From contig DATBHW010000046.1 in assembly GCA_036557285.1 (NCBI GenBank), forward strand, positions 35,911-99,910: DNA of 64,000 bases, given 5' to 3'. Below the pieces are notes generated by a model. The model worked only from the letters and a program-made list of their open reading frames with translations. It made no database searches and had not been told where the DNA came from. Origin of the DNA: Ktedonobacterales bacterium (GTDB lineage: Bacteria > Chloroflexota > Ktedonobacteria > Ktedonobacterales > DATBGS01). Numbering within the stretch: the stretch's first letter is position 1; each line of letters starts with the position of its first letter. Both the position numbers and the translations under genes were made by a program. Below are positions 35,211 through 44,274 of this stretch, piece by piece.

Positions 35211-36845
35211 TTAATGGCGGAAGTGCCGCTGGCCGGTCACGAGCATGGCGATGGCATAGCGGTTTGCCATGCGAATCGCCTCGTCGTCGCGGATGGAGCC
35301 GCCCGGCTGGATGATGGCCGTCACCCCTGCTTTGGCCGCCGCCTCGACGCCATCGGGGAACGGGAAATAGGCGTCGGAGGCCAGCACGCTGCCGCGCGCC
35401 CGATCTCCAGCTTTTTCAACAGCGATCTGCACGCTGTAGACGCGGTTCGTTTGCCCCGCGCCCACCCCAATGACCATGAGCTTTTTTGCCAGCACAATGG
35501 CGTTGGATTTCACATGTTTGACCGCTTTCCAGGCAAAAAGCAAATCTGTTACTTCCTCCAGATTTGGCTCGCGCTCTGTCACCACCTGGCAGCGCAGCTC
35601 CTGTTCGGTAATTAAATCGGGTGTTTGGATGAGAAATCCGCCACTTACACGACGTACATCCAGTTGCCAGGGCGCGAAGGCGCTTTTCACTGCTGGCGGG
35701 CCGATGAATCTGTTGGTCGAAAGGAGCCGGAGATTCTTCTTCTTCCGCAGGATCTCCAGCGCCTCTGGCTCATATTCTGGCGCGATAATCGCCTCATAAA
35801 AGATGGGGGCAAGCTCGTTGGCTGTCGCCGCATCAACGACGCGGTTAAAACCGATAATGCCACCATATGCTGAAATAGGATCGCCCTGATGGGCGCGCTT
35901 ATAGGCTTCTACCAGATGCTCTTTGTCGCAGGCCAACCCGCAGGGGTTGGTGTGCTTAATAATAACGGCGGTTGGCGCCGTAAAGCTGGCGACAGTATTC
36001 AGCGCGGCGTCCAGATCGAGGATATTGTTGAACGAGATTTCTTTGCCCTGCAAGATGGCTGCGTCTGCGACGGTAGGCATCTGCTGAGGTGTGCCGGGGG
36101 ACAGGCTGCCCGATTTGCGCCCCTCGGTAGGCTTGATCTCGCCGTTGGCCGCCACAGGCCCGGCCTTTTTCCAGCGATAAAACGCGCCTTCCTGGTGGGG
36201 GTTCTCGCCATAGCGCAGTGGCTGGAGCTTCTCCATAGCGATGGTGAGTTCCTCTGGAAAGAGGCCGCTATCAAGCTGCCGCAGATACGTAGCAATCAGC
36301 GTGTCATAGGATGCAGTGTGCTGAAAGGCATAGGCCGCCAGCCGTCGGCGCGTCTCCAGATGCACCGCGTCGTGTTCCTGCAACTCGCGCAGCACCGGCT
36401 CATAATCCGCCGGGCGTACCACCACGACGACATGCGGGAAATTTTTGGCGGCTGCGCGGAGCAGTGTCACCCCTCCAATATCTATCTGTTCTAAGGCTTG
36501 CTCCAGGCTGACGCCTGGCTGAGACACGGTTTGCGCAAAGGGATAGAGGTTGCAGACGACCAGATCGATAGGGACGATGCCATGCTCAGTAAGCTGCTCC
36601 ATCTGTTGGGGGTCGTCACGTTTGGCAAGGATGCCGCCGTGAATGCCTGGATGAAGCGTTTTGACACGCCCGCCTAGAATCTCTGGGAATCCGGTCAGAT
36701 CGGAGACCTGCTTGACGGGAAGATTGGCTGCGGCTAATTCCGCTGCGGTGCCGCCGGTGGAGATCAATTCAGCCCCCAGGGCATGGAGCGCCTGGGCAAA
36801 GCTGACTACGCCTTCTTTATTGGCTACGCTGAGCAATACACGCAT
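35211..36845 (-). CDS. purH: Bifunctional AICAR formyltransferase / IMP cyclohydrolase
   Basis: 544 residues that catalyse the last two steps of IMP synthesis. The N-terminal IMP cyclohydrolase domain (to about 200) contains ISTGGTA and [16 protein letters not shown]. The transformylase domain contains [16 protein letters not shown] and the catalytic KHTNPCG. Between RYGENPHQ and GKEISFNN there are roughly 25 more residues than in Escherichia coli, a Lys/Gly/Pro-rich insert. GGAGGG precedes the ATG by 9 nt. It follows the DUF4388 gene by 138 nt in the same direction. Confidence 0.95.
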   Translation of the reverse strand: MRVLLSVANKEGVVSFAQALHALGAELISTGGTAAELAAANLPVKQVSDLTGFPEILGGRVKTLHPGIHGGILAKRDDPQQMEQLTEHGIVPIDLVVCNLYPFAQTVSQPGVSLEQALEQIDIGGVTLLRAAAKNFPHVVVVVRPADYEPVLRELQEHDAVHLETRRRLAAYAFQHTASYDTLIATYLRQLDSGLFPEELTIAMEKLQPLRYGENPHQEGAFYRWKKAGPVAANGEIKPTEGRKSGSLSPGTPQQMPTVADAAILQGKEISFNNILDLDAALNTVASFTAPTAVIIKHTNPCGLACDKEHLVEAYKRAHQGDPISAYGGIIGFNRVVDAATANELAPIFYEAIIAPEYEPEALEILRKKKNLRLLSTNRFIGPPAVKSAFAPWQLDVRRVSGGFLIQTPDLITEQELRCQVVTEREPNLEEVTDLLFAWKAVKHVKSNAIVLAKKLMVIGVGAGQTNRVYSVQIAVEKAGDRARGSVLASDAYFPFPDGVEAAAKAGVTAIIQPGGSIRDDEAIRMANRYAIAMLVTGQRHFRH

Positions 36846-36983
36846 GCTCGCAGCCCTCCTTTCTCACTGGCTTTGCTACTTCTGCTGAGCCAGCAGAACG
36901 CCAGATAGAAACTCGGCCAACATTTTTTTCTGGCCCTTCTTTGCGCCTGGGGCTTCTTGCCAACTGACGACGCGCGCTCCTGG

Positions 36984-37871
36984 TTACGCCGTTCGCCCGA
37001 TGGGCGCCAGGCGCTGCGCCAGGCGCTGCGCTCGATGGCGTCCGATATAGCGCGCCGCTGCTGTCTCCAGTTCCGGCAGGATTCGGGCCGAGAATGCCGG
37101 GGGAACGGCGTGAAGTAAGGCCAGCAGCGAAGGTGGCATCCCCGCTTGAGTGAAGATGGCCTCGACTAATGGTTCGGCCAGTTCTCCCAGGTCTTTGCTC
37201 ATCGCCTGCGTCAGTTCCTCAAAATACCGCTCGGCTTCTGTTGGCGGGCGGCGCTGCACAAACCCTACCCCCAGCAGCTTGGCGCCAATGATCCTTGCCT
37301 GGAACAGCGACAGCCCACACCGCCGGGCGACGGCGGCCAGGGTTTCGCGCCCGTTCACAGCTTGTAAAAAGCGCCATTGCAGATCGCTGAGGTGGACCTG
37401 CTGGGCCTGTGGCGGCGGATACGGCGGACAGAACAGGATTATCTGGAGCGTGGGGATATGCGCGAGAATGCTGCTCCATTCGTCAATGCGGCGCACGCCC
37501 TCCATCAGCAGGCTTTCATTGGTCTGGTTAATTGTCCTGACGGGGGAACGCAGGCCATCGGCGAATTGGAAGGAGCCGGCCTGCCAGAGAAAGAGGCTGA
37601 AGAGGGCATCCTCTCCCTGAAGCGTGCTAAGCTGAGCGCCCGCCACCTTCCCGTCCACAAAGTAGATGCGCCCGGTGGGCGGGGCTGGATGAGTGGCTGC
37701 GGATTGCGACTGATAGCCAATGGGCATCAGTTCAAGCGCGCCGGTTTTCTGGCTTAGCTCAAAAAGCTGAATGAGTTCGGTGAGATGAAAATCCTGAAGC
37801 AGCCCTTCCAATGCCGCAGCTCCCTTGCGTGGTTCCACGCCTGGCCTTGCAGGCCCCACACCTTCGTGCAC
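36984..37871 (-). CDS. DUF4388 (PATAN-like) protein of an MglA/roadblock locus
   Basis: Up to 295 residues from the GTG at 37871; the start is uncertain because no ribosome site is clear. A DUF4388 domain near residues 20-115 (LEGLLQDFHLTELIQLFELS, KTGALEL and GRIYFVDGKVAGAQL) is typical of PatA-like signalling proteins. A winged-helix-like region follows (LSDLQWRFLQAVNGRETLAA), then a helical C-terminus. It lies 116 nt downstream of the MglA-like gene on the same strand, and roadblock precedes that. It is a likely effector or regulator of the GTPase (inference). Confidence 0.75.
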   Translation of the reverse strand: MHEGVGPARPGVEPRKGAAALEGLLQDFHLTELIQLFELSQKTGALELMPIGYQSQSAATHPAPPTGRIYFVDGKVAGAQLSTLQGEDALFSLFLWQAGSFQFADGLRSPVRTINQTNESLLMEGVRRIDEWSSILAHIPTLQIILFCPPYPPPQAQQVHLSDLQWRFLQAVNGRETLAAVARRCGLSLFQARIIGAKLLGVGFVQRRPPTEAERYFEELTQAMSKDLGELAEPLVEAIFTQAGMPPSLLALLHAVPPAFSARILPELETAAARYIGRHRAQRLAQRLAPIGRTA

Positions 37872-37987
37872 ATGAGTGCAAAAATTGACTTTTCGGCATT
37901 CGCTGGTAGACGATCCCAGGGCTGGCGTGACGCGCTCGACACTTCATGACGACCTGCTGAGGGTATTGAAACAGGGCATTGAAAAAA

Positions 37988-38563
37988 CTAGAGGTGCGAC
38001 ATGACGCTTTTACTGATGGTTCGCAGGGTTGGAAACACGCCAGTCCCTTCCACCGCGACGGCCTCAAAAGCAGGTACGCGCCGCCGATTCAGATAGCGAT
38101 CCAGGGTTGTTACCGGCAAAGCCCCCGACATATCGCGCTTGTTCCATTGAATCACAAACGGAAAATTGCCCAGGTCTTTGCCTAGATAGCGCATATTGGT
38201 TTCAAGCTCGATGATGCTCTGGAAGTTCTCTTCCAGCCGGTCACGCTGGGAGTCTACCACAAAAACGATCCCATCCGCCCCATTTAAGACGGCCACGCGC
38301 GTGCGTTCATACAGCACCTGGCCCGGCACCGTATAGAGATGGAAGCGCGTGCGAAAGCCATGCACCGCGCCCAGGTCCAGCGGCAAAAAGTCAAAGAACA
38401 GCGTGCGCTCTGTCTCGGTGGCGATAGAGATCAACTCCCCCTTACTATTGCCGGGGATCTGGCGATGGACATATTGCAAGTTCGTGGTTTTCCCACAATA
38501 TCCAATTCCATAATAGACAATCTTGCAGTGGATTTCACGGGCGGCGACATTTATGAGCGCCAT
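37988..38563 (-). CDS. mglA: MglA-like small Ras-family GTPase
   Basis: 191 residues. The P-loop is YYGIGYCGKTTN (Gly19-Lys25-Thr26-Thr27). TVPGQ (78-82) replaces the usual DTAG switch II, the hallmark of MglA. NKRD (141-144) gives guanine specificity. In Myxococcus and Thermus MglA sets cell polarity and is switched off by the roadblock protein MglB. Here a roadblock gene lies directly upstream (175 nt) and a DUF4388 gene downstream, all co-directional. The process controlled here is unknown; polarity, motility or signalling in a filament are options. Confidence 0.88.
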   Translation of the reverse strand: MALINVAAREIHCKIVYYGIGYCGKTTNLQYVHRQIPGNSKGELISIATETERTLFFDFLPLDLGAVHGFRTRFHLYTVPGQVLYERTRVAVLNGADGIVFVVDSQRDRLEENFQSIIELETNMRYLGKDLGNFPFVIQWNKRDMSGALPVTTLDRYLNRRRVPAFEAVAVEGTGVFPTLRTISKSVMSHL

Positions 38564-38738
38564 ACACTCTCGCTCCTAGTGCAACGTATTCCCCTGGCGC
38601 CAACCGGGAGAGCAGAACGGCTCTGGTATCACTGTGCTGGCTGAGAAAAACGCCTGAACACCACTCCGGGCGCCAGCTTCGGGTCGCGCTGCGGTGGGCA
38701 GCCATCAAGAGCAGGCGACAGAAGAGGCGCTTCCGGCG

Positions 38739-39236
38739 TTATTCGCGGAAGAGCAGATCAATAGTATCTTCGACCGATGAACGGAACTGGACGTTGACCA
38801 CTTTCTCACGCACGCGGCTGCTGTCGGTGCGCACGCGCTCCAGCACCCGCAGCAACTCATCGCTGGCTTTCTTTGCCAGCACTTTCACCAGCCCGATATG
38901 CGTCAGCTTATCAAAGACTGTCACCAGCAGCCACTGGTCGGCGATCAAGCTGGTGTAAATGCTCTCGTGAACGCCTTGCTGGAAAATGGCCTTGAAATCG
39001 CTCTCTCCTAGCAGTTCCGCGACATGGCGCGAAGAAGAGAACGCGCCTGCCAGCAATGCGCCCAATGCTGTCGAATCGCGTTGCAGGTTGCCCTGGCCTT
39101 GTGTGGCGATCACCTGCCCGCTTTTATCGAGCAGCATCACATAACTGGCGCTGGTATCCTGCATGAGCTTTGCCAGCATCCCAGAAATCGCCAGCAACTC
39201 TTTGTCTGAAATGACCAGATTTGAGAGTTGGTCCAT
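38739..39236 (-). CDS. Roadblock/LC7-domain protein (MglB-like GTPase partner)
   Basis: 165 residues with the roadblock fold: MLDKSGQVIATQG after an N-terminal helix, a central LGALLAGAFSSSRHVAELLG helix, and IYTSLIADQWLLVTVFDKLT strands. A C-terminal helical extension of about 40 residues is present. MglB-type proteins dimerise and stimulate GTP hydrolysis by MglA, whose gene is next. GGAGGG precedes the ATG. An extended -10 promoter lies 45-50 nt upstream. Confidence 0.83.
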   Translation of the reverse strand: MDQLSNLVISDKELLAISGMLAKLMQDTSASYVMLLDKSGQVIATQGQGNLQRDSTALGALLAGAFSSSRHVAELLGESDFKAIFQQGVHESIYTSLIADQWLLVTVFDKLTHIGLVKVLAKKASDELLRVLERVRTDSSRVREKVVNVQFRSSVEDTIDLLFRE

Positions 39237-39280
39237 CCGCGCTGCCCTCCGCTTAGCCGTTTGCCCGTGGGGTTACGCTC

Positions 39281-39290
39281 ATTATAGCAG
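39281..39290 (-). promoter_or_regulatory. Extended -10 promoter of the roadblock-MglA-DUF4388 operon
   Basis: The minus strand reads CTGCTATAAT, with TATAAT at 39286-39281 and a TGn extension. The -35 region (TTTTCT) is weak. Confidence 0.5.
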
Positions 39291-39503
39291 AACCTGGGGA
39301 AGCAGAAAAGTACTTTTTCGTCGGTATACGTGACAAATGGCGCCGCCGCCCTGCTTCTGCGCGGCTCGCTGCCAGGGATCGGCTGCTGACAGGCGGTCTC
39401 ACTGCGCCCGGAAAGACGCGCTGGCTTCTTCCGAGAAGGCAAGACAGCAAGTATGGGGTAGCCTAATAGTCCTACGCGCTGGTCGGAAGCCTGGAGATGC
39501 GAC

Positions 39504-39543
39504 GGCAGAGGCGCTGCCTTGCCCCTAAGGCAGCGCCTCTGCC
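39504..39543. terminator. Perfect 17-bp hairpin between two minus-strand gene sets
   Basis: GGCAGAGGCGCTGCCTT (39504-39520) pairs perfectly with 39527-39543 around a 6-nt loop. It lies 51 nt past the stop of the 151-residue gene and well upstream of the roadblock promoter. No T-run follows on either strand, so it may be a transcript-end stabiliser or a factor-dependent terminator. The rest of the 357-bp gap holds no gene that I can support. Confidence 0.6.
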
Positions 39544-39593
39544 GTTCCTCATCGTATCCGCGAAACGCCCTGAAACGCCCTTTGGGGGCGATA

Positions 39594-40049
39594 TTACAGG
39601 TGCTGGCAGCGCAGGGAAATGATCCCCGGCGCGAAATGGTTGGCCTTCTGTAAGTACTCCTGCTCGTTTGCTTCAATCATCAACTTGTGCATGACAACCA
39701 CATCCGCATCGGGAAGTGATTCGGTTGGCTGGAGGCATAACTCCATAATGGCGCAACCGCGCTCATACACTTTCACCAGCCCACCAGCGCCAGGAATGCG
39801 ATAGACGCGATGTTCGATAGAAGGGCTGGTGATCTCCAGATAGCCAAACTTGAGGAATTGCTGGTATTGGGATTCGGTCAACATCTCGCGCAGCAGCGAC
39901 TTGGCGCGGCTTTCCGCCGACAGATGTTCGCTGACCGAGTCGCGCCAGCGCCCCCCTCTACTGCCATCAGAAGATTGCGAAAGATAGTAGATGGCGATCA
40001 GCAGGAACAGGAGCCAGATGCCTAAAAGCAGGCTGAGCGACTCCCACAT
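39594..40049 (-). CDS. Hypothetical single-span membrane protein
   Basis: 151 residues: one N-terminal span (about 5-24, LLLGIWLLFLLIAIYYL), then a cytosolic domain with helices and a short beta region (YLEITSPSIEHRVYRIPGAG). The family is not recognised. GGAGG lies 8 nt before the ATG, inside the end of the upstream 81-residue gene, so the two are translated from one message. Function unknown; they are a conserved-looking pair. Confidence 0.65.
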   Translation of the reverse strand: MWESLSLLLGIWLLFLLIAIYYLSQSSDGSRGGRWRDSVSEHLSAESRAKSLLREMLTESQYQQFLKFGYLEITSPSIEHRVYRIPGAGGLVKVYERGCAIMELCLQPTESLPDADVVVMHKLMIEANEQEYLQKANHFAPGIISLRCQHL

Positions 40050-40054
40050 GAAGA

Positions 40055-40300
40055 TCAGCCTCCTACAACACGCGGAACCATCACAATTTGCTCGGCAGTC
40101 TGGTCAAACTGCTCGATCCGTTCGACGGGCTTGCCAGCCTCGACCTTAAAAGCCGTTGCTCCGCGCGCGCGCTCATCGGTAAAGATGCGCTCAGCCTCGC
40201 GGATAGCGGCAAGGGCCTCAGGATCACTTACTTCTGCTTTTTGGAGATCCCATGTCACTCGATCATCACCGCGTCGGGACATCACACGCAGCATACCCAT
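40055..40300 (-). CDS. Small conserved-looking hypothetical protein
   Basis: 81 residues from the ATG at 40300, chosen for AGGA 8 nt upstream. An upstream ATG at 40486 would add 62 residues that look non-coding. It has charged helices (ALAAIREAERIFTDERARG) and a C-terminus with EQFDQTAEQIVMVPRVVGG. No known family. It is 5 nt before the gene for the single-span membrane protein. Confidence 0.65.
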   Translation of the reverse strand: MGMLRVMSRRGDDRVTWDLQKAEVSDPEALAAIREAERIFTDERARGATAFKVEAGKPVERIEQFDQTAEQIVMVPRVVGG

Positions 40301-40865
40301 AACCAAGTCCTGCCTTTCAGATGTGTTCACAGACGCTGATTCCTGCATCCGGTGTCGGAATACAGCACACCTCTCCAGGTGTGTGGCCCTCGCCAGGCAA
40401 ATGACCAGATCGTTGCGTGTCCAGTCATAGGAGGGAGGAAGGCTTACCTCATTCGTCGCTGCTTCGCCGTAGACTACGAAACGCACTTAGCAAGTACTGT
40501 GCCATGCCGGTTGTTTGGGGATCGGTCATCAGGTGGCCTGGCGTCTCTTCCGAGAGGTGCTCAAGGAACCCTGGAGAATCCCCTCACCGGAATGCTACTG
40601 CATAGAATATGCCTGAATCAGTGGAGGACGTTTCGACTTTTCAGCGCCCTCAACGGGTCGAGGGACGTTTCAACGCGCGACGGCCTGCTTGTTTGGGTGG
40701 AAAGGGTGTCGCCAGCAGATGGATCGCGCTACGCGCCTGCACTCCCTTGTGGGCGCCTAAAGGAAGAACACGCTACGAGAAAAATGCTGAGGCTTCTACC
40801 ACAAGCATAGCATTAACAGGGCAATCAGTCAAGATGCTTGCGCCTCCCCGCCTGGCGGGTTCCGG
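40301..40865. other. 565-bp gap before the histidine kinase stop
   Basis: No gene can be supported; the open frames on both strands lack ribosome sites and family motifs. The minus-strand promoter for the 81-residue gene should lie here but cannot be placed. A short GC hairpin (CCCGCCTGGCGGG) near 40848 could be the start of the kinase terminator. Confidence 0.35.
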
Positions 40866-43085
40866 TTAGCTGTCCCTGGGGCGCGAGGGAATACGGCTTC
40901 CTGCGCCTGGTGTTTCCATTCTCCAGCCTGGCCCCGACGGTTTGGGGGGATTGAGCGGGATACTCACCGTAAAGGCAGCGCCTTCACCGGGGCAGCTTTC
41001 CACACTGATGCTGCCTTGATGCCGCTCGACGATGGTCTTGACAATCGCCAACCCCAACCCCTGGCCGCCACGTGAACCCTGGCCGCGCGCCACCTGATAA
41101 AAGCGTTCGAAGATGCGCGGTAGCTGTTCCGGTGAGATACCTCGCCCGGTATCGCTCACCACCATCTCGATCTGATTGCCACGCACCTCACCGCTGATCG
41201 TGACCTGTCCACCCTCTGGCGTAAATTTGATGGCATTGGTCAACAGATTGCGCGCCACCTGCTTGAGCCGCCCTTCGTCACCAGAGAATGTCGGCAGTTC
41301 TGGCGTGATCTGCACCACCAGGTTCACGTTTGCGTCGGCTGCCAGGAGTTCGACTTCTTCGATGGCTCCCTTGACGATGGCGCTCAGATTGGCCTGTCCC
41401 CGATTCAACCGGAATTGCCCGGCGTCGGCCCGTGAAATCAACAGCAAGTCATCTACCAGTGAAGTCAGGTGTTCGCTGCTCGACCTGGCCCGCCGCACAA
41501 ATTCATGCAGCCGCTCGTTTAACTCACCAGCCACCCCCTCTAACGCCAGGTCAAGGTAGCCGTTGATGGCGTTCAAGGGCGTGCGCAGTTCGTGTGTGAC
41601 CATCGAGATAAAGTTGGCCTTCATACGGTCCATTTCGCGCAAGGGCGTGGTGTCGCGCGCAATAACCAGCGCCTGATAGCCACGATCCGCCAGCACCGGG
41701 GTAATGCTCAGGGCAACCTGGCGCTTTTGCATCTGGGCCGGTTGCCCTCTGGCCGGGCGCGTGTTGCCTGGGGGCGTAAACTCGATCTCGGCAATCGGCA
41801 CAACCCGGTGATATTGCAGGGCGTTCAGCACCATACAGCCTTCTCGGCAGAGTTCATGCCCGCCCGAACGGCTGCAATGCAGCACCTCGCGGCAGAGCAG
41901 ATTATCGCTCCTGGCGTGGCGTTGGATGGCATAAAACGCCTGGTTGGCCTCGACGATGCGCTGGTTTTGGTCAATCAGCGCGATGCCGTCTGAACTGCTG
42001 GCAAAGATGGCGGCCAGACGCTCTTGTTCCGCTTTCACCGCCTGATAGAGTCCGGCGTTTTCGAGCGCGGTGGCGACGATGTTGCTCAGGTTGAGCATGG
42101 CCCGCAGATCGCTCGAATCAAAGGGATAAGGGCGCGCCAGCGTGACCACGCCCCGCAGGCGCTCTTTCGACATCAGCGGTACGGAGAGCAGCGCCAGATC
42201 GTCTCCGGCGAGAAACGCCTCTGTCACCTGGCCCATCCCATTATGCTCGCCCGGCGCGTGGAGCAGTGGACGGCGCTTCTGCGCGACCCAGGCGGCGATG
42301 GATTGGGTATCGCTCAAGCGGATACGCACGTCCGAGAGCCGCGCGCTGCGCAGCCCCATGCCAGCGACAACGAGCAGTTCCTGCTCGCTCTCGTCATACC
42401 CAAAGATCATAGCATCATCACAGCGCACCAGGCGGCGAATGCCAGCTACGATAGCGCGGAAAATCTGGCGCGCGTCCAGTGTGCTGGTCATGGCTCGTGA
42501 GACATCCAGCAGCGCGGCCAGTTGCCCGGTCTGCTGAAGTGCTTCGGCCATCTGGCGCACTTTCGAGATGGCAAAAACGGCCTGATCGGCGAACATCTGG
42601 AGGACTTTGAGCTTCCGCTCGTTGAAGGCGCCCAAATCAGGGCTGGAAACGGTGATGGTCCCAAGCAATTGCTGGCCCGACATGAGGGGCGCGCACATCA
42701 TAGAGCTAATAGTATAGGGGCCAAGCTCCTTAAAGCGCGCGTCAACCGAGACATCACCGATGATCACCGGAGTGAGATTCGCGGCAACCCAGCCAGCCAC
42801 CCCCTCATTCAGTCGAAAGCGCGCGCGTCGCTGCCCCCTGGGGGTTGGCTGTGCCGTGGCAATCGTCACCAGGGTGCTGCTGGTTGGTTCCATCAGCGCC
42901 AGCGAGCAGTTACGCACATTCAGCAGGTCTGCTGTGTTGGTGACGATGCGATTGAGAGCATCGGCCAGGTCATCGGCCATCGTATGGCCGCTGCCGCTGG
43001 GATGAACTGGATGGGAGCCGCCGTTTTCGCTGCTTCTGCTCGTCTCCCGCACGTCCCCTTCTGCCGCCTGTTCTGAAAGGCTCAT
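40866..43085 (-). CDS. GAF-GAF-PAS hybrid sensor histidine kinase
   Basis: 739 residues, soluble. GAF1 spans about 37-175 and GAF2 about 192-345, followed by a PAS domain at about 355-485. The HisKA box has phospho-acceptor His498 (MVTHELRTPLNAING). The ATPase domain has RNLLTNAIKFTPEGG, DTGRGI and GLGLAIV. The PAS carries four cysteines (398, 404, 413, 417) in CREVLHCSRSGGHELCREGC, which could bind a metal or Fe-S cluster for redox sensing (inference). No response regulator is adjacent. AAGGGGAA precedes the ATG, and a good promoter lies upstream. Confidence 0.9.
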   Translation of the reverse strand: MSLSEQAAEGDVRETSRSSENGGSHPVHPSGSGHTMADDLADALNRIVTNTADLLNVRNCSLALMEPTSSTLVTIATAQPTPRGQRRARFRLNEGVAGWVAANLTPVIIGDVSVDARFKELGPYTISSMMCAPLMSGQQLLGTITVSSPDLGAFNERKLKVLQMFADQAVFAISKVRQMAEALQQTGQLAALLDVSRAMTSTLDARQIFRAIVAGIRRLVRCDDAMIFGYDESEQELLVVAGMGLRSARLSDVRIRLSDTQSIAAWVAQKRRPLLHAPGEHNGMGQVTEAFLAGDDLALLSVPLMSKERLRGVVTLARPYPFDSSDLRAMLNLSNIVATALENAGLYQAVKAEQERLAAIFASSSDGIALIDQNQRIVEANQAFYAIQRHARSDNLLCREVLHCSRSGGHELCREGCMVLNALQYHRVVPIAEIEFTPPGNTRPARGQPAQMQKRQVALSITPVLADRGYQALVIARDTTPLREMDRMKANFISMVTHELRTPLNAINGYLDLALEGVAGELNERLHEFVRRARSSSEHLTSLVDDLLLISRADAGQFRLNRGQANLSAIVKGAIEEVELLAADANVNLVVQITPELPTFSGDEGRLKQVARNLLTNAIKFTPEGGQVTISGEVRGNQIEMVVSDTGRGISPEQLPRIFERFYQVARGQGSRGGQGLGLAIVKTIVERHQGSISVESCPGEGAAFTVSIPLNPPKPSGPGWRMETPGAGSRIPSRPRDS

Positions 43086-43181
43086 GCCTGTTCCCCTTCT
43101 GTCGGGCGCCAGTGTGAGAGGTTCTGGATCAAAAACGCTCGTTGCATCTCATCTGGATGGCTGGTCGTATATATCGCGGCT

Positions 43182-43210
43182 AGTATAACATCCGAGAGAG
43201 GAATCGTCAA
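43182..43210 (-). promoter_or_regulatory. Promoter of the histidine kinase
   Basis: Minus strand TTGACG (43210-43205), 17 bp and TATACT (43187-43182), leaving a leader of about 90 nt. Confidence 0.7.
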
Positions 43211-43227
43211 AAGCCCCTGTTTCTGTA

Positions 43228-43487
43228 GTTCCACCACCTATCGGGGGTTGCCACTTGTAGCGCCGCCCCCCTTCGGGAAGGGCTTCGCCAGAGCCGCTTG
43301 ACCGCGCTGGGCGCGGCCATTCTCGCTCCCGTTGGTCGCTCGCGCGTCCCTCCTGGCGGCTCAACGCTGGCCTGCTGGTGTGCTGGCCCGCAGGGCCAAC
43401 GCTCGCCCTGGCGCAGCGGTGGCCGCCTTCCAGGCGGCGCTACAAGTACCGTGCCTCGCTTGCCAACACCTCATTTTTGCTAGAACC
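43228..43487. repeat. Intergenic repeat copy A
   Basis: 260 bp that begin GTTCCACCACCTATCGGGGG and end TTTTTGCTAGAACC. It contains inverted TAGCGCCGCC/GGCGGCGCTA modules near both ends and GC-rich stems. It is the reverse complement of copy B (46805-47121) over both ends, including an exact 20-bp match. It lies between the divergent kinase and rpmI promoters. Confidence 0.8.
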
Positions 43488-43514
43488 TTGGCAGGCTGCG
43501 CTGTCGGGTTCCTA

Positions 43515-43544
43515 TTGCGCCGGGCATAGGCTCTATGGTATACT
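43515..43544 (+). promoter_or_regulatory. Promoter of rpmI-rplT
   Basis: TTGCGC (43515-43520), 18 bp and TATACT (43539-43544). The leader to the GTG at 43628 can pair CGGGGC near 43556 with GCCCCG near 43609, which may form a leader stem related to L20 autoregulation (uncertain). Confidence 0.55.
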
Positions 43545-43627
43545 CTTTTGGCGCGCGGGGCAGATGAAAGCAGATGATAGAATAGATTGGCCGCAATAGC
43601 GCACGACGCCCCGCTGGGAGAGATGTT

Positions 43628-43831
43628 GTGAAGAAATACAAGCTGAAAACGCATAAAGGTACCGCCAAGCGCATTAAGTTTACCGGCTCTGGCCTGGCGC
43701 TCCGCGAGCATGCGGCTCGCACGAAGTATCGCCGCAAGAAGCGCGGCGAGATTGTGCGTGGTCTGAAGCGCCAGACGCGCGTGGCGGCTGGTGATGTGGG
43801 CAATGTGCGTCGCCTCCTTCCCTATGGGTAG
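43628..43831 (+). CDS. rpmI: 50S ribosomal protein L35
   Basis: 67 residues, basic, with the L35 core KLKTHKGTAKRIKFTGSGLA. It starts at GTG (43628) with GGGAGAG upstream; the ATG at 43623 runs straight into TGA. It binds the large subunit near the exit-tunnel rim. It is followed by rplT after 45 nt. In most bacteria infC precedes rpmI; here the histidine kinase and repeat copy A are in that position. Confidence 0.95.
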   Translation: MKKYKLKTHKGTAKRIKFTGSGLALREHAARTKYRRKKRGEIVRGLKRQTRVAAGDVGNVRRLLPYG

Positions 43832-43876
43832 GCGCTGCCCCTGACAAGATATTTATGAGGAAAAGCGAGGCAACCC

Positions 43877-44242
43877 ATGCCCAGAGTGAAACGGGGCGTT
43901 CCCGCCCATAAAAAGCACAAGAAGGTGCTTGCACTGACCGAAGGCCACCGTGGCGCGAAACGTTTGCTCTTCCGCCCGGCAAACGAGTCCATGATGAAGT
44001 CCCTGGCCTATGCTTTCCGTGACCGCCGCAATCGCAAGCGCGATATGCGCCGCCTGTGGATTACCCGTATCAATGCGGCTGCCCGGCTGCACAACGTCAG
44101 CTACAGCAAGCTGATCCAGGGCTTGCACGCCGCCAATATCGAGATTGATCGCAAGGTGCTGGCGGATATGGCGGTGCGCGATGAGGCGGTGTTTGCTGAG
44201 ATCGTCTCGCGCGCTTCGGCTGCGCTGGAGTCCAGGGCCTAG
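43877..44242 (+). CDS. rplT: 50S ribosomal protein L20
   Basis: 121 residues with the L20 signatures MPRVKRGVPAHKKHKKVL and RRLWITRINAA. It is an early-assembly large-subunit protein and, in several bacteria, the autoregulator of the rpmI-rplT message. GAGG lies upstream of the ATG at 43877. The rRNA methyltransferase gene follows after 32 nt, a linkage common in bacteria. Confidence 0.96.
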   Translation: MPRVKRGVPAHKKHKKVLALTEGHRGAKRLLFRPANESMMKSLAYAFRDRRNRKRDMRRLWITRINAAARLHNVSYSKLIQGLHAANIEIDRKVLADMAVRDEAVFAEIVSRASAALESRA

Positions 44243-44274
44243 CAGGCGCCGCCGCTGCCCTGTGGCCCGCTGCG

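Noticed and set aside
39137..39676. 179-residue frame overlapping roadblock and the hairpin
   Set aside because: Arg/Ser-rich, covers a strong hairpin and another real gene; no ribosome site.
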